Positions 8,228 through 16,791 of a DNA stretch of 64,000 nucleotides are shown piece after piece. The stretch spans positions 2,480,001-2,544,000 of the forward strand of contig NZ_CP025815.1 of the NCBI RefSeq assembly GCF_003352045.1, in the 5' to 3' direction. The translations under genes were made by a program, and so were the position numbers. Source of the stretch: Sulfitobacter sp. JL08 (GTDB lineage Bacteria > Pseudomonadota > Alphaproteobacteria > Rhodobacterales > Rhodobacteraceae). Position 1 is the stretch's first letter. Every line of letters starts with the position of its first letter. The notes under the pieces are model-generated. The model saw only the letters and a program-made list of their open reading frames with translations, searched no databases and had not been told where the DNA came from.

Positions 8228-9565
8228 ATGTCCCCGTCCAACCAAGCTTCAAGCTCCAACTTGACCGCTGCAACTGTTGATCTGATAGAAGCAGCCGTAG
8301 ATGCTGGATTTGATGACCAGATACGATTTCTGGCGGATTTCGTTCGCATCCCCAGTCTGCGCTTCGAGGAAGGCCCAGCACAGGATTATATCGCTGCGGC
8401 ACTGCGCGCACGCGGTTACAAGGTAGATGATTGGACAATCGATCTGTCTGATCTCGAGCATTTGGATGGCTTTGGTCAGATACATGGCGATTTCTCTCGC
8501 GCGCGTAGCGTGGTGGGCAGCCACCATCCCAGAAGAACCAAGGGTCGCTCACTGATCCTGCAAGGCCATCTCGATGTGGTCCCCACGGGTCCTTCCGACA
8601 TGTGGACCGACCCACCCTTCGAGCCAGTAATACGCGATGGCTGGATGTATGGCCGTGGTGCGGGCGACATGAAGGCCGGAACCGTCGCCGCGCTTTTCGC
8701 GCTGGACGCTCTGGCGCGGGCCGGTTTTGAACCGGCAGCGATCCTGCATTTCCAGTCAGTAATCGAGGAAGAGAGCACCGGGCTCGGCGCTTTGTCCACT
8801 TTGCAACGAGGATACAGGGCGGACGTGGCGGTTTTGCCGGAACCGTCGGACTTTCAGATTAATCGTGCCCAAATCGGCGTACTCTGGTTCCGTCTGCGGG
8901 TGCGTGGGCGGCCTGTGCATGTGGCTGTTGCAGGAGAAGGTTCGAACGCGATCATGGCCAGCTATGACGTGATCCGAGCGCTTCAGGAGCTGGAGGCAGA
9001 ATGGAACGCGCGCGCCGCCGAACACCCTGTCTATAATGACGTGCGGCACCCACTAAACTTCAATGCTGGCAAGATCCGGGGCGGCGACTGGGCATCAAGC
9101 GTCCCTGCCTGGTGTGATGTGGATTGCCGCATGGGGGTTTTGCCTGGTCAGGATCTGGAGGCAGCGAAAGCCGAGATCGCCGCCTGTGTCGTGGCTGCAT
9201 CCCGCGATCACCCTTTTCTGTCCAACAACCCGCCCGAAGTGATCTGGAACGGGTTTCAGGCCGAAGGTTATGTGTTGGACGACACCGTTGCCCCCCCGCT
9301 CGCAGTTATGCAAGGAGCCTACGAGAAGGTCTTTGGGACAGGTCAGAAAATGAAAGAGAACAAGATGACCGCGCTGACCGACACGCGCTTCTATGGGCTT
9401 TACTATGGTGTGCCCGCCTTCTGCATCGGGCCGCGAGCCGAAAACATTCACGGGTTCGACGAACGGGTTGAACTTGAATCCGTCCGTAAGCTGACAGTGC
9501 TTCTTGCGCTGTTCATTGCGGAGTGGTGCGGACTGAATGAAACTTCCACTGCCGTAGCCCCCTAA
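8228..9565 (+). CDS. M20 family metallo-deacylase (ArgE/DapE type)
   Basis: A 445-residue zinc peptidase. The first metal motif GHLDVVPTG has His114. The GRGAGDMKAG motif has bridging Asp147, and the general-base pair EEE lies at 180-182 in VIEEESTGLG. The dimerisation domain and final metal region follow. The family hydrolyses N-acyl amino acids or succinyl-diaminopimelate; the exact substrate cannot be read. ATG 8228 is chosen because AAGGAG lies eight bases upstream, although the frame opens further upstream. The gene is monocistronic. Its nearest neighbours are a cyclase and a small unknown frame, so context does not identify the substrate. Confidence 0.9.
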   Translation: MSPSNQASSSNLTAATVDLIEAAVDAGFDDQIRFLADFVRIPSLRFEEGPAQDYIAAALRARGYKVDDWTIDLSDLEHLDGFGQIHGDFSRARSVVGSHHPRRTKGRSLILQGHLDVVPTGPSDMWTDPPFEPVIRDGWMYGRGAGDMKAGTVAALFALDALARAGFEPAAILHFQSVIEEESTGLGALSTLQRGYRADVAVLPEPSDFQINRAQIGVLWFRLRVRGRPVHVAVAGEGSNAIMASYDVIRALQELEAEWNARAAEHPVYNDVRHPLNFNAGKIRGGDWASSVPAWCDVDCRMGVLPGQDLEAAKAEIAACVVAASRDHPFLSNNPPEVIWNGFQAEGYVLDDTVAPPLAVMQGAYEKVFGTGQKMKENKMTALTDTRFYGLYYGVPAFCIGPRAENIHGFDERVELESVRKLTVLLALFIAEWCGLNETSTAVAP

Positions 9566-9680
9566 ACTGTCCCATCAGCGCTGACGTCAGACAGGCCTAC
9601 ATCAACACTACTAAGATCAACCGAAATACTTGCCGGACTTTCTTGCCGTCGAGAGCATTCAGTCAGGGCAAGGCGAAACG

Positions 9681-9815
9681 ATGGAATATCTAACTGAAAT
9701 GGGCGTGAACCCTTCCCTTATGATTTACTCCCTCAAGACAACTCCCGAACAGATCTATGCGCTAATCGAAGAAGAGCTAACTGAAACACGCATAACAACC
9801 GAAGTCATCGACTAA
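9681..9815 (+). CDS. Possible 44-residue peptide
   Basis: The frame MEYLTEMGVNPSLMIYSL... ends IEEELTETRITTEVID. It is acidic, has a balanced composition and is preceded by AAGGCGAAACG. The frame extends upstream to 9630 but without a ribosome-binding site. No family is recognised. Its closeness to the hairpin at 9845 would suit a short transcribed unit. It could equally be chance. Confidence 0.25.
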   Translation: MEYLTEMGVNPSLMIYSLKTTPEQIYALIEEELTETRITTEVID

Positions 9816-9844
9816 CTGTTCTACGGGCCCCGCCTCAAATTCCC

Positions 9845-9873
9845 GAGCCCGGAGCTGAGCTCCGCAAGGGCTC
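9845..9873. terminator. Two-tier hairpin, possible terminator
   Basis: The outer arms GAGCCC (9845-9850) and GGGCTC (9868-9873) enclose inner arms GGAGC and GCTCC around a TGA loop, with a GCAA bulge. CTTTC follows. There is no strong U tract, so it is either a weak terminator for the small frame or M20 gene, or another structured RNA element. Confidence 0.4.
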
Positions 9874-10037
9874 CTTTCAGCTGGCCTTGAACGCAACCCA
9901 GTCAACAGAAACAACTTGGAACGAATTCTGCTCCTGAACGGCCCGAACCAGGGGGCTGGGTCACGTTTCTTTCGCTCATCGCGATTTAAACTCAAGAGTC
10001 GACTCGACGCCTGCGCGACGCGCCTTATCTTCACCCC

Positions 10038-10574
10038 ATGCGCTGGATTGTTATTTTTCTATTTTTGAGCGCGGGCAGCGTGAAAGCAAACGACTGGGAG
10101 GCGCTCTCGCAACCCGCTGCAGTTGCGATCATGCGTCATGCTCTGGCACCCGGCACTGGCGATCCGGTCAACATGCAAATCGGCGATTGCGCAACGCAGC
10201 GCAATCTTGATGCCCGCGGACGCGCGCAGGCAAGGTCGATTGGCGAAGTCATGCGCGCACGCGGTATCCACTTTGATATCGTTTTCACCAGCCAATGGTG
10301 CCGCACGCGCGAGACGGCGGAACTTCTTGATCTGGCGCCCGTCACAGATGCCCCTTCGCTCAATTCCTTTTTTAAAGACCGGTCAACACGCGACCAGCAG
10401 ACCCGGGCGACACGCGACCTCATCGCCGCAACAAAGGGTCGATTGATGCTGGTCACCCATCAGGTAAATATCTCCGCTCTGACTGGTCAAAGCACACGGT
10501 CTGGCGAGATTCTCGTCATACGGTTGTTGAATGGCGAGACAGAGGTACTGGGTCGTATTCTAATTCAGCCATAA
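10038..10574 (+). CDS. Secreted histidine phosphatase family protein
   Basis: A 178-residue protein with an N-terminal signal segment (IVIFLFLSAGSVKA, residues 4-17), so probably periplasmic. The phosphatase motif MRHALAPG carries catalytic His34 after Arg33. TSQWCRTRETAELL supplies the second arginine, and LVTHQVN near residue 137 gives the second histidine. This branch-2-like small family includes periplasmic phosphatases with unknown natural substrates. It has no operon partners. A family B dispersed repeat lies shortly after its stop. Confidence 0.87.
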   Translation: MRWIVIFLFLSAGSVKANDWEALSQPAAVAIMRHALAPGTGDPVNMQIGDCATQRNLDARGRAQARSIGEVMRARGIHFDIVFTSQWCRTRETAELLDLAPVTDAPSLNSFFKDRSTRDQQTRATRDLIAATKGRLMLVTHQVNISALTGQSTRSGEILVIRLLNGETEVLGRILIQP

Positions 10575-10649
10575 ATTACATGACAAGCGTGTTCGTCGCC
10601 CATAGCAGTCGAGAGCATTACGCGGTCATTTAGCACTCGCATCTTTTTT

Positions 10650-10741
10650 CTTGCCGGCCCCCCCTCTAAAAGTAACCTGGGAAAAATCTGTCTACCCAAG
10701 CCGGTCCCCGGCTCAAAGTCTTTTGGACTTTATCACCCCCC
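10650..10741. repeat. Dispersed intergenic repeat, family B, copy 1
   Basis: This ~92-base block shares an ordered set of words with 14881-14975: CTTGCC, CCCCTCT, AACCT, GGAAAAATCTG, GCCGGTCCCC, a GAACTTT-like word and a closing run of C. The conserved order with variable spacers suggests a structured or mobile element rather than chance. It lies between the histidine phosphatase and the leftward unknown gene. Confidence 0.5.
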
Positions 10742-10822
10742 CGCTTGGCGTAGTAATCAGCCGATTTCTTCTTGCCGTCGTGGCATGCCATTCAAAGCCA
10801 ATTCAGCAGAGCCAAGAGCGAT

Positions 10823-11221
10823 TTATTTGATCGGATCAGATCGATCCTTTTGGGTTTTGTAGGCAGCGAGCAACTCTCCAACTGATTGCCCAAAGGTCTT
10901 TGCCCCGTTTTGGTATGCGTCGAATACCTGTTCCATTTTGCCAGATGGAAGCATCATCAAACCCACATACCCATACCCCTCGCGCTCAAAGACTTTGGCC
11001 ACTCTTCGCTCAAACTCTCCAGGATTTTCTATTTGTGGTGCAGGTTGCAATGCAGGTCGCCCAATTTTGGAACCAGATATCAAAACGCCCGACTCTTCTT
11101 TCTCAGCCTTATCCTTTTTCTTTATAGTTTCTTTTATTATTTCGGGTGCAGCGCGTTGCAGGTTCTTGCGGCAAACCGCGATCAAAGGCCGGACACTGGA
11201 CTGTTTTGACCAGCCGAGCAA
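10823..11221 (-). CDS. Hypothetical protein, possibly 5'-truncated
   Basis: A 132-residue frame whose only starts are a TTG at 11221 directly behind an in-frame TGA, or internal codons, so the N-terminus is doubtful. The middle is highly charged (EIIKETIKKKDKAEKEESG). The C-terminal half has normal globular composition (GEFERRVAKVFEREGYGYVG, LMMLPSGKMEQVFDAYQNG). No family is recognised. The sequence reads like the tail of a larger protein that lost its beginning. It lies in the repeat-rich accessory zone with no operon partner. Confidence 0.45.
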   Translation of the reverse strand: MLGWSKQSSVRPLIAVCRKNLQRAAPEIIKETIKKKDKAEKEESGVLISGSKIGRPALQPAPQIENPGEFERRVAKVFEREGYGYVGLMMLPSGKMEQVFDAYQNGAKTFGQSVGELLAAYKTQKDRSDPIK

Positions 11222-11524
11222 TCAACGCTTTTTTCTTAGAAATCAGGCGCCATCCACGTAGGACGGTGCGAACCGATGCAGCTATGGCGGTTTTTGCATG
11301 AAATTACAGGCCAAGTCAGGTCAGGTCAGGTCAGGTCGGTGAAGAAGTCAACGCGTTGCTGCGCAACTCCTTCAAAGCGACAGTTCGCAAAAGACGGAGA
11401 GGTAACAGTCCATTCCAGATTCTCGCCGCGCCTTATTCAGATGTCCCGGTTACAAACAAACTTTCCATTCTAACAACAACTTCAGCTGTCACTTGCCCAA
11501 AAAGACTTTTGCAACACCACATTT
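11222..11524. other. 303-base gap with a pentamer tandem repeat
   Basis: Apart from the (GTCAG) array at 11315-11339 nothing is recognised. It lies between two leftward genes, the unknown at 10823 and the cysteine synthase. Confidence 0.5.
11315..11339 (+). repeat. Pentanucleotide tandem repeat (GTCAG)x4 plus GTCGG
   Basis: Four perfect GTCAG units and one GTCGG lie head to tail. The array sits in a gap where it touches no convincing coding frame. Such pentamer arrays are prone to slipped-strand length change. Confidence 0.85.
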
Positions 11525-12613
11525 CTATTCGCTGGACATCTGCGCAGACGGGGTGGAAAGAGACATCTTGCGTTCTTCTTCCGTCATGTCATCCTCTATC
11601 CCTTCGAACAAAGGTGTTGAGAGATACCGCTCACCCGTATCTGGCAGCATTACCAGCATCACAGATCCGTCCGGCGCTTTCTCAGCAAGACGCATCGCAA
11701 CCGCGAACGTCGAGCCACCAGAAATTCCAGTAAATATGCCTTCCTGAGCGGCAAGTTTTCTGGACCACTCAATGCCTTCGCTGCCCGGGATAGGGATCAT
11801 CTCGTCGTAATACGCGTGATCGATCGCTTCCTGCAGTACCCAGGGGATGAAGTCAGGTGTCCAGCCCTGAATAGGATGTGGTTCAAAATTCGGGTGGCTC
11901 TCTGTTGGCTGATTGGATTTGTTGCGTTTGTTCACATAACCCGAAGTTACAATGGCCGCATTGGCTGGTTCAGTCAGGATGATCTTTGTCTCGGGGCGTT
12001 CGCTGCGTAAAACGCGAGCCACACCCGACACAGTGCCACCTGTGCCATAGCCGGTGATCCAATAGTCTAGGCGTTCTCCTTTGAAGTCGCCCAGAATCTC
12101 GCGCGCGGTCGTGGTTTCGTGGATATCGGCATTGTCTTTGGTTTCAAATTGGCTGGCCAGAAACCAATCATTCTGTTCGGCCAATTCCTTAGCCTTTGTG
12201 TACATGCCGAACCCCTTCTGAGCCCGTGGCGTGAGAACCACTTTGGCACCAAGAAATCGCATGAGCTTTCGTCTCTCGATCGAAAAGCTGTCTGCCATGG
12301 TGACAACCAGAGGATAGCCTTTGGCTGCGCAAACCATTGCCAGACCGATGCCAGTGTTGCCCGATGTTGCCTCCACAACGGTTTGTCCGGCTTTCAGCCG
12401 TCCATCTCGTTCAGCGGCCTCGATGATATTGAGAGCAAGGCGATCTTTTATCGATCCACCGGGATTGAAGGCCTCACATTTGACGTAAACCGAAATGTTG
12501 TCAGGCGCGATGTTGTTAATGCGAATGCAAGGCGTATTGCCGATCGTGTCGAGTACGCTATCGTAGCGGCGGCCCTGCCCCGTAGTGGATCTAATTGTCA
12601 CCTGACCCTCCAT
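11525..12613 (-). CDS. Cysteine synthase / PLP beta-family enzyme
   Basis: A 362-residue fold-type II PLP enzyme. PLP-binding Lys lies in NPGGSIKDRLA, the substrate loop is EATSGNTGIGLA, the phosphate cup is GTGGTVSGVARV, and the C-terminal motifs are GISGGST and LPDTGERYLST. This matches O-acetylserine sulfhydrylase (CysK-like), which makes cysteine from O-acetylserine and sulfide. Compared with classical CysK it has an insert (KRNKSNQPTESHPNFE) and a ~20-residue Ser/Glu-rich tail ending SAQMSSE. ATG 12613 is preferred over GTG 12643, although both have weak ribosome-binding sites. No cys genes are adjacent. Confidence 0.88.
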   Translation of the reverse strand: MEGQVTIRSTTGQGRRYDSVLDTIGNTPCIRINNIAPDNISVYVKCEAFNPGGSIKDRLALNIIEAAERDGRLKAGQTVVEATSGNTGIGLAMVCAAKGYPLVVTMADSFSIERRKLMRFLGAKVVLTPRAQKGFGMYTKAKELAEQNDWFLASQFETKDNADIHETTTAREILGDFKGERLDYWITGYGTGGTVSGVARVLRSERPETKIILTEPANAAIVTSGYVNKRNKSNQPTESHPNFEPHPIQGWTPDFIPWVLQEAIDHAYYDEMIPIPGSEGIEWSRKLAAQEGIFTGISGGSTFAVAMRLAEKAPDGSVMLVMLPDTGERYLSTPLFEGIEDDMTEEERKMSLSTPSAQMSSE

Positions 12614-12758
12614 AGTCTGCTGAATGCCTTGTGAGCCTGCCACAAAAACCGCTCACATGAAAGTTGATGATTTGTGCCAAAGGTCAATCGCAGAGCAAGT
12701 TACCCATTGGCGCACAAGATGACTAATGCCATGCAATCTTACTGCTGCACGCAACACT

Positions 12759-14528
12759 TCATCTCAAAGGAACACCGACAATCGCCATCTGCTTGCCGAT
12801 CCGCTCAAGCGCCCTCGGAGAGAATACCATTGCTTCCTTGAACCGCTCCACGGTCATGTTGGGGTGCACCTTCATCAGTGTTCGGGCTGACGCGCGGGCC
12901 TCTTCTTCGCGTCCGGCGCCAAGCAATGCGGCGCACAGGTTCCGGTGGACCCAATGCGCGTTGGGACGCTCCTCCAATGCCCGCAGGAACAAATCCGCAG
13001 CGCGATCATCTTCGCCTGCCACTTGGTGGGCGCTCCCCATACCGACTAGGTTGTTGAAATTCATCGGATCAAGCGGACTGAGACGCATCGCACGTTCGAA
13101 GTACTGTTTGGCTTCCTCTGAGTGGTCCGCGTATGTCTCAAGCCAACCAAGGCGGCTCAACGTCCAGGCCGCGTTTGGATCAAGTTGTATCGCCCTTTCA
13201 AGAAGGACCCGCGCAGCACCATAATTTCGCGCAAATGTGTGAACGGTGCCCAGTACGGCCAGGATCAGTGGATCGTCCGAAGACATCTGCGCCGCCCGTT
13301 CTGCACGAGACAGCGCCTCTGCCCTGGCATGGCTGATATCGTCGGCCCAATTGTAAACAGAACGCTGCGCCCAGCACCATGCAGCCAGCGCAAGCGCAAG
13401 GGGATAGTCCGGATCGATCTCAAGAGCTTTGTCGAGCAGGCCGAGCGCGGTTGCTGCGGCGCGTTCTTCCAACATCCAGACATTGGGCATAGCGCGCATT
13501 GTAAAATCATAAGCCCCCAGGTCTTGTGGCGGCTTACGTCGAGTGCGTTCAATCTCGGCAAATTGGATTGAAGGCTGAATGGCACCGGCGACCTGCTCGG
13601 TGATCTTGTCTTGAAGATCGAATATATCGTCAAGCGAGCCGTCGTATTTGTCAGCCCAAAGATGCGCGCCGCCATCCGTTTCGATCAGCTGCACCGTAAT
13701 CCTCACCCGGCTTCCGGAGCGCTGAACGGAACCTTCAAGCACATATTTAACACCCAGTTCACGCCCGATTTCCCGAACATTGATATGCCTGCCTTTGTAC
13801 GCGAAGGCCGAATTGCGAGCGATGACAAAGAACGAGCGTATGCGCGAGAGCGTGGCGGTAATCGCCTCAACAACGCCATCGGCAAAGTACTCCTGCTCGG
13901 GATCTCCGGACATATTGTCGAAAGGTAGCACTGCGATTGACGGCTTATCGGGGCGCTGTGGGGGCGGGCGCGCACTGCCTTTGCGCTTTGTCTTCTCGGC
14001 CATACTAGACCAGCGGAACACGTGCACTGGGCGTGGTATGTTCTTCAATTCGTGCGCACCGTCGTCAACAAAAGAAGCGTCTATACGGCCAACCAAATGT
14101 TCGTATGTGCTGGCACTGAGGCAAATGCCGCCGGGAGATGCGATTTCTTGAAGCCGCGAGGCCAGATTAACGCCGTCGCCGAATATGTCGCCATCCTCGA
14201 TAATGATGTCGCCAAGGTTCAGGCCGATGCGAAGTTGCAACAGCGGCTGTCCCTGTGGGTCGTCTGCGCGCGCTGCCATCTCGGTCTGAATCTCGATTGC
14301 GCAAGCCGTTGCATCCACAACGCTGCCAAATTCAACCAAAGCACCGTCGCCCATCAACTTGACTACTCGACCGCCATGAACCGAGACGCTGGGCGCAAAA
14401 ATCTTTCTACGGATCTGGTTCACGGCAGCAAGCGTTCGGGTTTCGTCGGCGTTCATCATTCGTGAAAACCCAGCGACATCCGCGGACATAATCGCAGCAA
14501 GTCGGCGCTTGACGGCTGGTTTAGTCAC
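12759..14528 (-). CDS. Class III adenylate cyclase with TolB-like and TPR regions (third of three)
   Basis: A 589-residue protein. The cyclase domain spans about residues 8-170, with Asp17 (MSADVAGFS), Asp61 (KLMGDGA), Asp114 (EDGDIFGDG) and Asn121/Arg125 (GVNLASRL), a full catalytic set. A linker KTKRKGSARPPPQRPDKP leads to the TolB-like domain (SIAVLPFDNMSGDPEQEYFA, VKYVLEGSVQRSGSRVRITV) at ~200-320. Several TPR units follow (LLDKALEIDPDYPLALALAA, YFERAMRLSPLDPMNFNNL). This is the commonest alphaproteobacterial version of the architecture. It is transcribed away from a 619-base gap that presumably holds its promoter. Confidence 0.92.
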   Translation of the reverse strand: MTKPAVKRRLAAIMSADVAGFSRMMNADETRTLAAVNQIRRKIFAPSVSVHGGRVVKLMGDGALVEFGSVVDATACAIEIQTEMAARADDPQGQPLLQLRIGLNLGDIIIEDGDIFGDGVNLASRLQEIASPGGICLSASTYEHLVGRIDASFVDDGAHELKNIPRPVHVFRWSSMAEKTKRKGSARPPPQRPDKPSIAVLPFDNMSGDPEQEYFADGVVEAITATLSRIRSFFVIARNSAFAYKGRHINVREIGRELGVKYVLEGSVQRSGSRVRITVQLIETDGGAHLWADKYDGSLDDIFDLQDKITEQVAGAIQPSIQFAEIERTRRKPPQDLGAYDFTMRAMPNVWMLEERAAATALGLLDKALEIDPDYPLALALAAWCWAQRSVYNWADDISHARAEALSRAERAAQMSSDDPLILAVLGTVHTFARNYGAARVLLERAIQLDPNAAWTLSRLGWLETYADHSEEAKQYFERAMRLSPLDPMNFNNLVGMGSAHQVAGEDDRAADLFLRALEERPNAHWVHRNLCAALLGAGREEEARASARTLMKVHPNMTVERFKEAMVFSPRALERIGKQMAIVGVPLR

Positions 14529-14757
14529 TTTCTTCTCCGGTTCTGCACTTGAGACCTAACAAACCTGCCTCTTACATCCGCTCATTTGCAAGAAGAATTG
14601 AAAGTATTCGGAACGTTTGAAGCCGGACACAGCAACTTAGAGGTTTCCAACCCAATCGAACTTTTTGCATCTTTTCGAACCAACTTAAATGTGGATGACA
14701 CCATAAGGGCGCCGCACGTGCGTCATACTGTCAGAAGCGGACCTTAGACGAAGACAC

Positions 14758-14790
14758 AGCATCAGTCGAATTGGGCTTCAAGGCGACATT
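14758..14790 (+). repeat. Dispersed repeat, family A, diverged copy
   Basis: AGCATCAGTCGAATTGGGCT followed by TCAAGGCGACATT aligns with 6032-6063, sharing AGCATCAGTC, GGGCT and CAAGGC, but the downstream CAGTCATTCG word is degraded. Confidence 0.4.
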
Positions 14791-14880
14791 TGATTGAGAC
14801 CTTCAGTTAACCACTTTGAAGGGCTTTCCAGATGGCGGGCGAGAGCTGTCGACGGTCCATGTAACACTCGCACCTGCTCC

Positions 14881-14975
14881 CTTGCCAGAAGACCCCTCTC
14901 GAAAAACGACCTTGGAAAAATCTGATTGCTCACGCCGGTCCCCTGCCCTGAATACTTCGAACTTTCATTCCCCCT
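14881..14975. repeat. Dispersed intergenic repeat, family B, copy 2
   Basis: Shares the ordered words CTTGCC, CCCCTCT, GGAAAAATCTG, GCCGGTCCCC, GAACTTT and a C run with 10650-10741, about 4.2 kb away and in the same orientation. Confidence 0.5.
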
Positions 14976-15147
14976 TGAGCGGGCCTCCCGTTGAACCTCT
15001 TTTCGTCCATCGTTTTATTTATTTTCTGCACTTCTTGAAGGCGTATGTAAAAACACCATATCCCATCCATCCAGGCGTGAGGCTCCGCCCGGCGACTGCA
15101 GAGCGCGGGGTCGCGCCGAGAGTGCAATCCTCATCTGGACATTAGAA

Positions 15148-15435
15148 ATGCGTTTATTATTAGCAGCGGCATTGACCGCAACATCGGGAATGGCCTGCCT
15201 GGCTGACGAAACCGAAGGGCACGTTCTTGCGTACGATCGCAAGGCGGGCATCGTTGTACTTACCGATAAGACAGTCTGGAGAATATCCGACGAACTTACA
15301 CTTCCTGACGACCTAGGACGGGGTGATCGTGTGCTCATTGAATACGAAACAGCCGGTGAGGACGGTCTGACGGCAATTGACGAGATTACCCGCCTCGCCG
15401 TCGCGTTGCCTGAAGGTACAGACGGGGGCAGCTGA
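15148..15435 (+). CDS. Small secreted DUF1344-like protein
   Basis: A 95-residue protein with a signal peptide (residues 1-19, LLLAAALTATSGMACLA). A small beta-rich domain follows (TEGHVLAYDRKAGIVVLTDK and LGRGDRVLIEYETAGEDG). The 'ETEG.v...d...g.i.L.dg...' pattern is that of DUF1344 proteins, periplasmic proteins of unknown role widespread in Rhizobiales and Rhodobacterales. It is a single gene. A plain OB-like periplasmic protein is the alternative. Confidence 0.65.
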   Translation: MRLLLAAALTATSGMACLADETEGHVLAYDRKAGIVVLTDKTVWRISDELTLPDDLGRGDRVLIEYETAGEDGLTAIDEITRLAVALPEGTDGGS

Positions 15436-15639
15436 CCTCTGAAATCGTCGCGTTGTCGCGCCCTTGCGGCAGGTCAAAGGTGCAAAAGACTGCATCTTTG
15501 ACCCTTTTCTCAAACCAAAACTGATTAAACTGGGAATGCCGCGGCGGTTGCCAACACAGTTTGTGGCAAAGAGAACTGATCGGATGCGTACAGCTCTCAT
15601 TTCTGAGCTTATCCAGACAAGAAGAACAAAGTAACCGAC

Positions 15640-16791
15640 ATGCAATTTCGCACCTCAGGACCAGAGAAATCGTGGTTTGTGTTTGTCATTTCCGTTTTGC
15701 TGTTTTCAGCCTTACTCTCGGGGTGCTCATCCCGCGCGCAAGTCGTGCCTACGCCGGTTCCTGAAAACTTGGGATTAGACATACCGGTTTTGATTGGAAC
15801 GACCCGTGCCCGCGATTCTGATGGACTGTGGTCACCAACGAAACGCGACATTCTCAACTTCGCTCGTATTGACGTATCTGTGCCGCCCGTGCGTCGGCCG
15901 GGGCAAATAAAACTACCTGGCAAAACCACGGCCCCGTCCACTGATTTCTTGACCCGGCAGGTTGTTTATTTCGACGGGAAGCCCTCATTTAGAAGTGCGA
16001 TAAGGCAACGATTACGAGAGCCTGGGCAGGCCGGACGCGAGGTAATCGTGACCGTTCACGGTTTCAACAATACCATGGGCGACGGTGTCTATCGCACCGC
16101 TCAGATGATGCGCGACCTCAGCATAACAGGCGTGGTCGTTCATTATTCGTGGCCGTCCATTGGCGATCCTCTTGGCTATGCGGCTGATCGTGACAGCGTA
16201 TTGATTGCTCGGGACGGTCTCGAACAACTTTTCGTAGAATTGAGGAAGGCGGGCGCGCAACGCATTGTAGTTGTCGCCCATTCGATGGGGTCACAGCTAA
16301 CAATGGAGACGCTGCGGCAGATGGCAATACGCGGGAACGACGATGTTCTGTCGCACATAAATGGAGTTGTGTTGATGTCGCCTGATCTGGACGTCGCTCT
16401 GTTTAGAAGTCAAGCTGAAGCAATCGGCAAACTGCCACAGCCTTTCATTATTTTTGTATCCAAGCGAGACCCGGTTCTTGCACTTTCAGCGCGCCTTACA
16501 GGCCAACCAAACCGATTGGGGAATACTCAACAAATCGAAGATGTTGCTGGCCTGGAAGTCACCATTATTGACTTGAGCGACGCAAGCGACGCTGAGTCAG
16601 CTCATAGCGCTGCCCTGAGTTCGCCTTCAGTACTGAAGGTCCTGGAACAGGCGACCACCTCTGTTCGTAGAGCGCTTCAGACCGATCCTACCGGCCGCAC
16701 TGGAATTTTTCCGGGGTCAGTTCTGGTCGCTCAGGAAGCGACAGCTGTGATACTGGCGCCGGTGAGTGTGATCGGGAGATCAATAAATTAG
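15640..16791 (+). CDS. Lipoprotein alpha/beta hydrolase, DUF900 family
   Basis: A 383-residue protein with a lipoprotein signal (lipobox LLSGC, Cys29), so anchored in the envelope. The conserved DUF900 features are present: VLIGTTRARDSDG near residue 50, the oxyanion strand VIVTVHGFNNTMGDG near 132-146, HYSWPS, the GYAADRDSVLIARDGLEQL block, and the nucleophile elbow VVVAHSMGSQ near residue 209. The family is predicted to be esterase- or lipase-like, with no established substrate. It has no operon partner. The long gap downstream holds no clear gene. Confidence 0.85.
   Translation: MQFRTSGPEKSWFVFVISVLLFSALLSGCSSRAQVVPTPVPENLGLDIPVLIGTTRARDSDGLWSPTKRDILNFARIDVSVPPVRRPGQIKLPGKTTAPSTDFLTRQVVYFDGKPSFRSAIRQRLREPGQAGREVIVTVHGFNNTMGDGVYRTAQMMRDLSITGVVVHYSWPSIGDPLGYAADRDSVLIARDGLEQLFVELRKAGAQRIVVVAHSMGSQLTMETLRQMAIRGNDDVLSHINGVVLMSPDLDVALFRSQAEAIGKLPQPFIIFVSKRDPVLALSARLTGQPNRLGNTQQIEDVAGLEVTIIDLSDASDAESAHSAALSSPSVLKVLEQATTSVRRALQTDPTGRTGIFPGSVLVAQEATAVILAPVSVIGRSIN

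Larger units (their letters stand above)
9566..10037. other. 472-base gap with one weak small frame and a hairpin
   Basis: This gap contains the small frame at 9681-9815 and the hairpin at 9845-9873. After that no further gene or repeat was seen before the histidine phosphatase. A leftward frame across 9777-10034 was judged a shadow. Confidence 0.5.
14529..15147. other. 619-base gap between divergent genes with repeat copies
   Basis: No gene was found. It separates the third cyclase (leftward) from the DUF1344-like gene (rightward), so it should contain both promoters. It holds a diverged family A repeat (14758-14790) and a family B repeat (14881-14975). Confidence 0.5.

Noticed and set aside
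9777-10034. 85-residue leftward frame
   Set aside because: It is basic and Ser/Arg-rich, covers a hairpin and the upstream region of a real gene, and has no start signal.
11315-11339. Possible CRISPR-like array
   Set aside because: The units are five bases with no spacers, a simple tandem repeat.
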